From positions 1,116,001 to 1,180,000 of the forward strand of contig NC_014259.1 of assembly GCF_000196795.1 (NCBI RefSeq): a stretch of 64,000 nt of DNA, in the 5' to 3' direction. The notes under the pieces were generated by a model that was not told where the DNA came from, ran no database searches, and saw only the letters and a list, made by a program, of their open reading frames with translations. This document shows, piece by piece, positions 60,513-64,000 of this stretch (positions are counted from its first letter, which is position 1; each line of letters starts with the position of its first letter). Position numbers and translations under genes: made by a program. Source of the stretch: Acinetobacter oleivorans DR1 (lineage in GTDB: Bacteria; Pseudomonadota; Gammaproteobacteria; Pseudomonadales; Moraxellaceae).

Positions 60513-61049
60513 ATGACTTTAGAGATTCCTGATTCTTTGCAGAATCTAGAAGCAAACTGTGGTGTTTTTGCGGTTTGGATGGTGCTTCAACATCATGGAG
60601 TACAAATTGATGTTGCTGAGTTGATTAAAGTTTGCCGACACGACGAAGGGGGCACCTATACTATTGCCTTAGCTGTTGCAGTAAAGAAACTAGGATTTGA
60701 AGTGTCATTTCATTCAGATGAAGATCCTAATATTAGCCCAAGTGAACGAATGAGTTATAAAGAAGCAAAGGTATTGAAAATACCGACAGGACCTGCGTTA
60801 AGTTATCAGGATATTCAAGCTGAAATTCAAAATGGCAAAATGGTGATTGTCTATTACGATACTCTAGCTGGAGTGGGGAACCAGTCACTTGTGTATTCAA
60901 TAGATGAAAAAAATATCTGTTTCTTTGATAGCTTTGAACCGATGTCAGCAGCAGTTTTTGAAAAGCAACGTCAAGTTGAAGGGATTTGTCGTCAAGCTAT
61001 CGTGATTGATGACCGTAATTTTCAGATACATCCGACTAAATTGAATTAG
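60513..61049 (+). CDS. C39-like papain-fold protein
   Basis: A 178-aa protein. Near the N-terminus ANCGVFAVWMVLQHHG has the Cys, Gly and helix pattern of peptidase C39-type folds, and later residues (about 60-110) supply the helical part. In active enzymes a His starts the next motif, before an Asp-Pro; here the matching place reads GNQSLVYSIDEKNICFFDS, with Gln-Ser instead of His, so the protein may be inactive. No signal peptide or exporter gene is next to it. A DUF3592 gene precedes it on the same strand. Function unknown. Confidence 0.65.
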   Translation: MTLEIPDSLQNLEANCGVFAVWMVLQHHGVQIDVAELIKVCRHDEGGTYTIALAVAVKKLGFEVSFHSDEDPNISPSERMSYKEAKVLKIPTGPALSYQDIQAEIQNGKMVIVYYDTLAGVGNQSLVYSIDEKNICFFDSFEPMSAAVFEKQRQVEGICRQAIVIDDRNFQIHPTKLN

Positions 61050-61052
61050 ATT

Positions 61053-61078
61053 AAAAAGAGCCAGTAGAGTTCTGGCTC
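61053..61078 (-). terminator. Terminator of the carboxymuconolactone decarboxylase-family gene
   Basis: GAGCCAG pairs with CTGGCTC; the T-run is on the minus strand, 10 bp past the stop. Confidence 0.75.
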
Positions 61079-61087
61079 ATATTGAAA

Positions 61088-61471
61088 TTATTTTTGTTGA
61101 TATTCTTGAATCACTTCTAAAGCAGCACGAAAAGCTTCTTGTGTAGCAGGCGCGCCACAATATGGAAGGCTGTGCAATAAAGTTTCTTGAATCTCTTCAA
61201 CTGTACAGCCATTGTTAAGTGCACCACGAACATGGCCTTTGAGTTCTGTGGGTGACTTAAGTGCAGTTAACATTGCCAAAGTAATTAATGAACGATATTT
61301 ACGTGGTAATACGCCTTCACGCTGCCAAGTCGATCCCCATGCATGCTCGTTAATCCAGTCTTGTAAAGGCTGAGTAAAGGGTACGGTGTTTTCTTGGGCG
61401 CGTTTTACAAAAGCTTCTCCCATCACTTCTGTGCGAACTTTTAATCCATTTTCGTAATCTTGCTTAGACAT
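61088..61471 (-). CDS. Carboxymuconolactone decarboxylase family protein
   Basis: A 127-aa protein with the family core SLITLAMLTALKSPTELKGHVRGALNNGCTVEEIQETLLHSLPYCGAPA. It lacks the Cys-x2-Cys pair of AhpD-type peroxidases, and the His-Val-Arg segment resembles PcaC, the 4-carboxymuconolactone decarboxylase of the protocatechuate pathway. No other pca gene is adjacent, so a general decarboxylase-like assignment is safer. It follows fadE on the same strand but is separated by a terminator. Confidence 0.9.
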   Translation of the reverse strand: MSKQDYENGLKVRTEVMGEAFVKRAQENTVPFTQPLQDWINEHAWGSTWQREGVLPRKYRSLITLAMLTALKSPTELKGHVRGALNNGCTVEEIQETLLHSLPYCGAPATQEAFRAALEVIQEYQQK

Positions 61472-61490
61472 TAATTTCTCCTAAAAATAA

Positions 61491-61512
61491 AAGCGTCGAT
61501 TGACGCTTTTAT
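61491..61512 (-). terminator. Terminator of fadE
   Basis: AAAAGCGTC (61491-61499) pairs with GACGCTTTT (61504-61512); it separates fadE from the next gene. Confidence 0.85.
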
Positions 61513-61577
61513 GGCTGTTTATTAATTAATGCGAATCAAGTGTGATTGCAATAGTGAATTAGTGGAGGCATCAGTCA

Positions 61578-64000
61578 CTAAATTTGATGAGGGTTCGATA
61601 AAGGCAGGTCTTTATTTAAATCTTTATCAAATACATCTGTAAGCATGCTATCGAATCGAATTGCGTTGTATTGCAATAATTGTTGAGCTTCACTTTCAGT
61701 AATAAAACCTTCTTTTATCGCTTGTGCAATATTTTCTTCGAAAGTAAGTCCTGTAAATTTGCCTTTAGATTCAGCTTTTTTAAACTTATCCCAAAGTGGT
61801 TCAAGGGTTCGTAGAATTTGGAATGTATGTTCTAAACGTCCAGTCACATCATCGGCTTTAGTTGAATAAAATACGTGATGTTTAAGCTGTTCTCTAAAAG
61901 GATGCTCTTGCATCATAAGTTCAGCGACTTGCTGTTTTAACTCATCGTCAGGTTTTGAAATGACACGGCCAAGAGGGAAACAGATCCATTTTACAAATGT
62001 TGCTGGAAGTTTAGCTGGGAAGTTTTCAAATAATCCCCAAAATGCTTCCTGAATATTTAAGAAAGCTTTTTGTAGAGCTAATTTAGCGTGAAGTTGTTCA
62101 GCTTCAGTTTTTTGGCCAGCTTCATAAAATTTTAAAATCGCAGTAGAAATAAAGAGGTGCGCGTGAATATCTGCCAAGCGTCCTGATAACATTTCTTTGC
62201 GTTTTAAGTCTCCTGCAAGTAAACCAAGTGACATATCCGAAACAAGTGCAAAGTTGGCACTAAAACGGTTAATCGTCTTATAGTAACTGGCAGTAAATTG
62301 ATCTACTGATTGAGGGGCATCGTTTGAGCCACCTGTCCAACCATAAGCAAATGATTTTGCCCCCCGGTTAAAGGTATAGGCTAAATGTTTAAATAATAAA
62401 TCATCGAATTTTTGAACTGCATTAGCTTTATCTTCAGATTGAAGAAGTTGCAATTCTTCAAAAAGATAAGGGTGACAGCGCATTGAACCTTGACCAAAAA
62501 TCATCAATGAACGAGTCAAAATATTTGCGCCTTCTACCGTAATTGCAATTGGAATCGCTTGATAGGTAAGGGCAAGGAAGTTACGTGGTCCAAGTTGAAT
62601 TGCACGTCCTCCAGCAATATCCATTCCGTGATTAACGACTTTACGCATCGTTTCAGTTGCATAATATTTTGCCATGGCAGTCATTACCGCAGGTGTTCCA
62701 CCTTGGTTTAGGCCACATGTCACTAAATAACGGAATGCTTCGAGCATGTAGGCATCGCTGGCAATTTCACTGGTCGCTTCTTGTACGCCTTCAAATTTAC
62801 CAACAGAAATATTAAATTGTTGACGAATTTTCGCAAAAGCACCAACGGTTAAATAGCTCATTTCACCTGCTGCTGTTGCTAAAGCTGGAAGGGAAATACC
62901 ACGACCAACACCTAAGCACTCCATTAGCATTCGCCAGCCCTTACCGGCATTTTCTTGCCCACCAATAATCCAGTCAATAGGAATGAAAACATCTTCTCCT
63001 TCTACGGTTCCGTTCATAAATGGAGAGCCTGGAAAATGCCGTGCTCCTATTTTCACGCCTGCATGACTGGCAGGAATGAGGGCACAGGTAATACCGTACT
63101 CTGTTTTATTTTTATCGCCGAGTAACCCTTCAGGGTCATATAGTTTAAATGCAAGACCTACGACTGTGGCAATTGGCGCAAGGGTAATCCAGCGTTTAGA
63201 GAAATTCATACGGAGCCCAAGAACTTGAGCACCTTCATATTCGCCGTAGCAAACAACACCTGAATCTGGAATGGCACCAGCGTCTGAACCTGCTTCTGGA
63301 CTGGTTAAACCAAAGCATGGGATTTCTTCACCTTTAGCTAGGCCCGGTAAATATTGTTGCTTTTGAGCATCAGTACCGTAGTGCATGAGTAGCTCACCCG
63401 GTCCCAACGAATTGGGAACCATACAACTCACAGCAGTGGTGAGTGAGCGTGAAGCAATTTTGCTCATAATACGACTTTGCGCAAATGAGCTAAATTCTTT
63501 GCCGCCAAAGGATTTTGGAATAATGAGGCCTAAAAAACCTTTGTCTTTAATAAATTGCCAAACCTCTGGTGGAAGATCTTTTAAGTGATGATGAATTTCC
63601 CACTCATTGAGCATGCTACAAAGTAGCTCAACTTCATTATCAATAAAACTTTGTTCTTCTTCTGACAACGTTGGGTAGGGATACTTTTCAAATTGAGACC
63701 AATCAGGTGCCCCCATAAACAATTCTTTTTCCCACCAACTGGTACCTGCTTCTAAGGCCTCTTGTTCAGTTGTACTGATACTCGGCATTGAGTTTGCTAA
63801 TGTTTTATATGCAGGTTTAGTAATCAGGTTAAAGCGTAATGGTGCAAATAAAATAATGATACTAAGAGCAATGAGAGGAATACCTAAAATGAGAGCCCAT
63901 GGCGTTAATATGAGTGCAGTAAATATAGCTACCACAATCGTAATTACACTGCCAATGATTCGGTTTAGGTTAAAAAAGAAAATTGCCCATATTGCAAAAA
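61578..64000 (-). CDS. fadE: Acyl-CoA dehydrogenase FadE, 5' end outside the window
   Basis: At least 785 aa visible, and the frame stays open to the window edge with more hydrophobic residues (an N-terminal membrane segment as in FadE), so the true start lies outside. It is the long FadE form of acyl-CoA dehydrogenase that opens fatty acid beta-oxidation. Motifs: PNSLGPGELLMHYGT, CFGLTSPEAGSDAGAIPD, SLPALATAAGEM and AIPIAITVEGANILTRSLM, which match enterobacterial FadE. The C-terminal 200 residues are the FadE-specific extension. A terminator follows its stop. Confidence 0.95.
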   Translation of the reverse strand, partial: FAIWAIFFFNLNRIIGSVITIVVAIFTALILTPWALILGIPLIALSIIILFAPLRFNLITKPAYKTLANSMPSISTTEQEALEAGTSWWEKELFMGAPDWSQFEKYPYPTLSEEEQSFIDNEVELLCSMLNEWEIHHHLKDLPPEVWQFIKDKGFLGLIIPKSFGGKEFSSFAQSRIMSKIASRSLTTAVSCMVPNSLGPGELLMHYGTDAQKQQYLPGLAKGEEIPCFGLTSPEAGSDAGAIPDSGVVCYGEYEGAQVLGLRMNFSKRWITLAPIATVVGLAFKLYDPEGLLGDKNKTEYGITCALIPASHAGVKIGARHFPGSPFMNGTVEGEDVFIPIDWIIGGQENAGKGWRMLMECLGVGRGISLPALATAAGEMSYLTVGAFAKIRQQFNISVGKFEGVQEATSEIASDAYMLEAFRYLVTCGLNQGGTPAVMTAMAKYYATETMRKVVNHGMDIAGGRAIQLGPRNFLALTYQAIPIAITVEGANILTRSLMIFGQGSMRCHPYLFEELQLLQSEDKANAVQKFDDLLFKHLAYTFNRGAKSFAYGWTGGSNDAPQSVDQFTASYYKTINRFSANFALVSDMSLGLLAGDLKRKEMLSGRLADIHAHLFISTAILKFYEAGQKTEAEQLHAKLALQKAFLNIQEAFWGLFENFPAKLPATFVKWICFPLGRVISKPDDELKQQVAELMMQEHPFREQLKHHVFYSTKADDVTGRLEHTFQILRTLEPLWDKFKKAESKGKFTGLTFEENIAQAIKEGFITESEAQQLLQYNAIRFDSMLTDVFDKDLNKDLPLSNPHQI

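Noticed and set aside
1..64000. CRISPR array or prophage structural genes
   Set aside because: No regular spaced repeats and no capsid, tail, terminase or integrase genes were found in the window.

Overview
The window reads as chromosome of an Acinetobacter, most likely of the A. calcoaceticus-baumannii complex. It is AT-rich, carries a class C beta-lactamase of the Acinetobacter ADC type, has a trpGDC operon separate from other trp genes, and has typical Acinetobacter core genes (hemE, folE, xdh, glnA, ubiCA, sodB, cca, maeB, ahcY-metF-rsmE, fadE). The ADC protein differs at a number of positions from the A. baumannii form I remember, so a sister species is possible. No IS element, transposase, prophage structural gene or CRISPR array is visible.

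Positions 1-8000 are an accessory stretch, visibly more AT-rich than the rest. It holds the 3' part of an HNH nuclease gene, a small coiled-coil protein, two small helix-turn-helix-like proteins, two unrelated proteins with HEPN-type motifs (331 and 294 aa), and a 567-aa membrane protein of unknown family. A cold-shock gene with a long leader and two small, possibly paralogous proteins follow. About 70 bp of sequence is repeated at 6081-6150 and 7490-7564; the second copy is part of a longer element of about 370 bp. This is where I would look for an undescribed defence-type locus.

From 8 to 19 kb lie a TetR regulator, chrBA (chromate), and a LysR regulator facing a DoxX / secreted VOC / AlgE-like porin / orphan M17 N-domain cluster. 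Then come an ornithine-cyclodeaminase-like gene and a hydroxyaspartate-dehydratase-like gene facing a DauR/YheO-type regulator. From 19 to 28 kb lie pirin, an L,D-transpeptidase, hemE, DUF817, DUF3015, DUF4105, blaADC and folE.

From 28 to 40 kb are xdhABC, smr-trpCDG, and an aminopeptidase P / peptide transporter pair. From 40 to 49 kb are glnA (with a recognisable sigma-54/NtrC promoter region), ubiCA, a lipoprotein hydrolase, three tRNA-Asn genes, sodB, a Nif3-like gene and a DegS-like protease. From 49 kb to the end are cca, maeB, a GGDEF-EAL protein with a degenerate GGDEF motif, rsmE-metF-ahcY behind an SAH riboswitch, DUF3592, a C39-like protein, a carboxymuconolactone decarboxylase-family gene and fadE, whose 5' end is cut by the window edge.

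The strongest regulatory reads are the SAH riboswitch with its promoter (59311-59462), the glnA sigma-54 promoter (40658-40673) with NtrC-like sites, the 15-bp palindrome abutting chrB, and a maeB terminator whose 3' arm contains the cca ribosome binding site.
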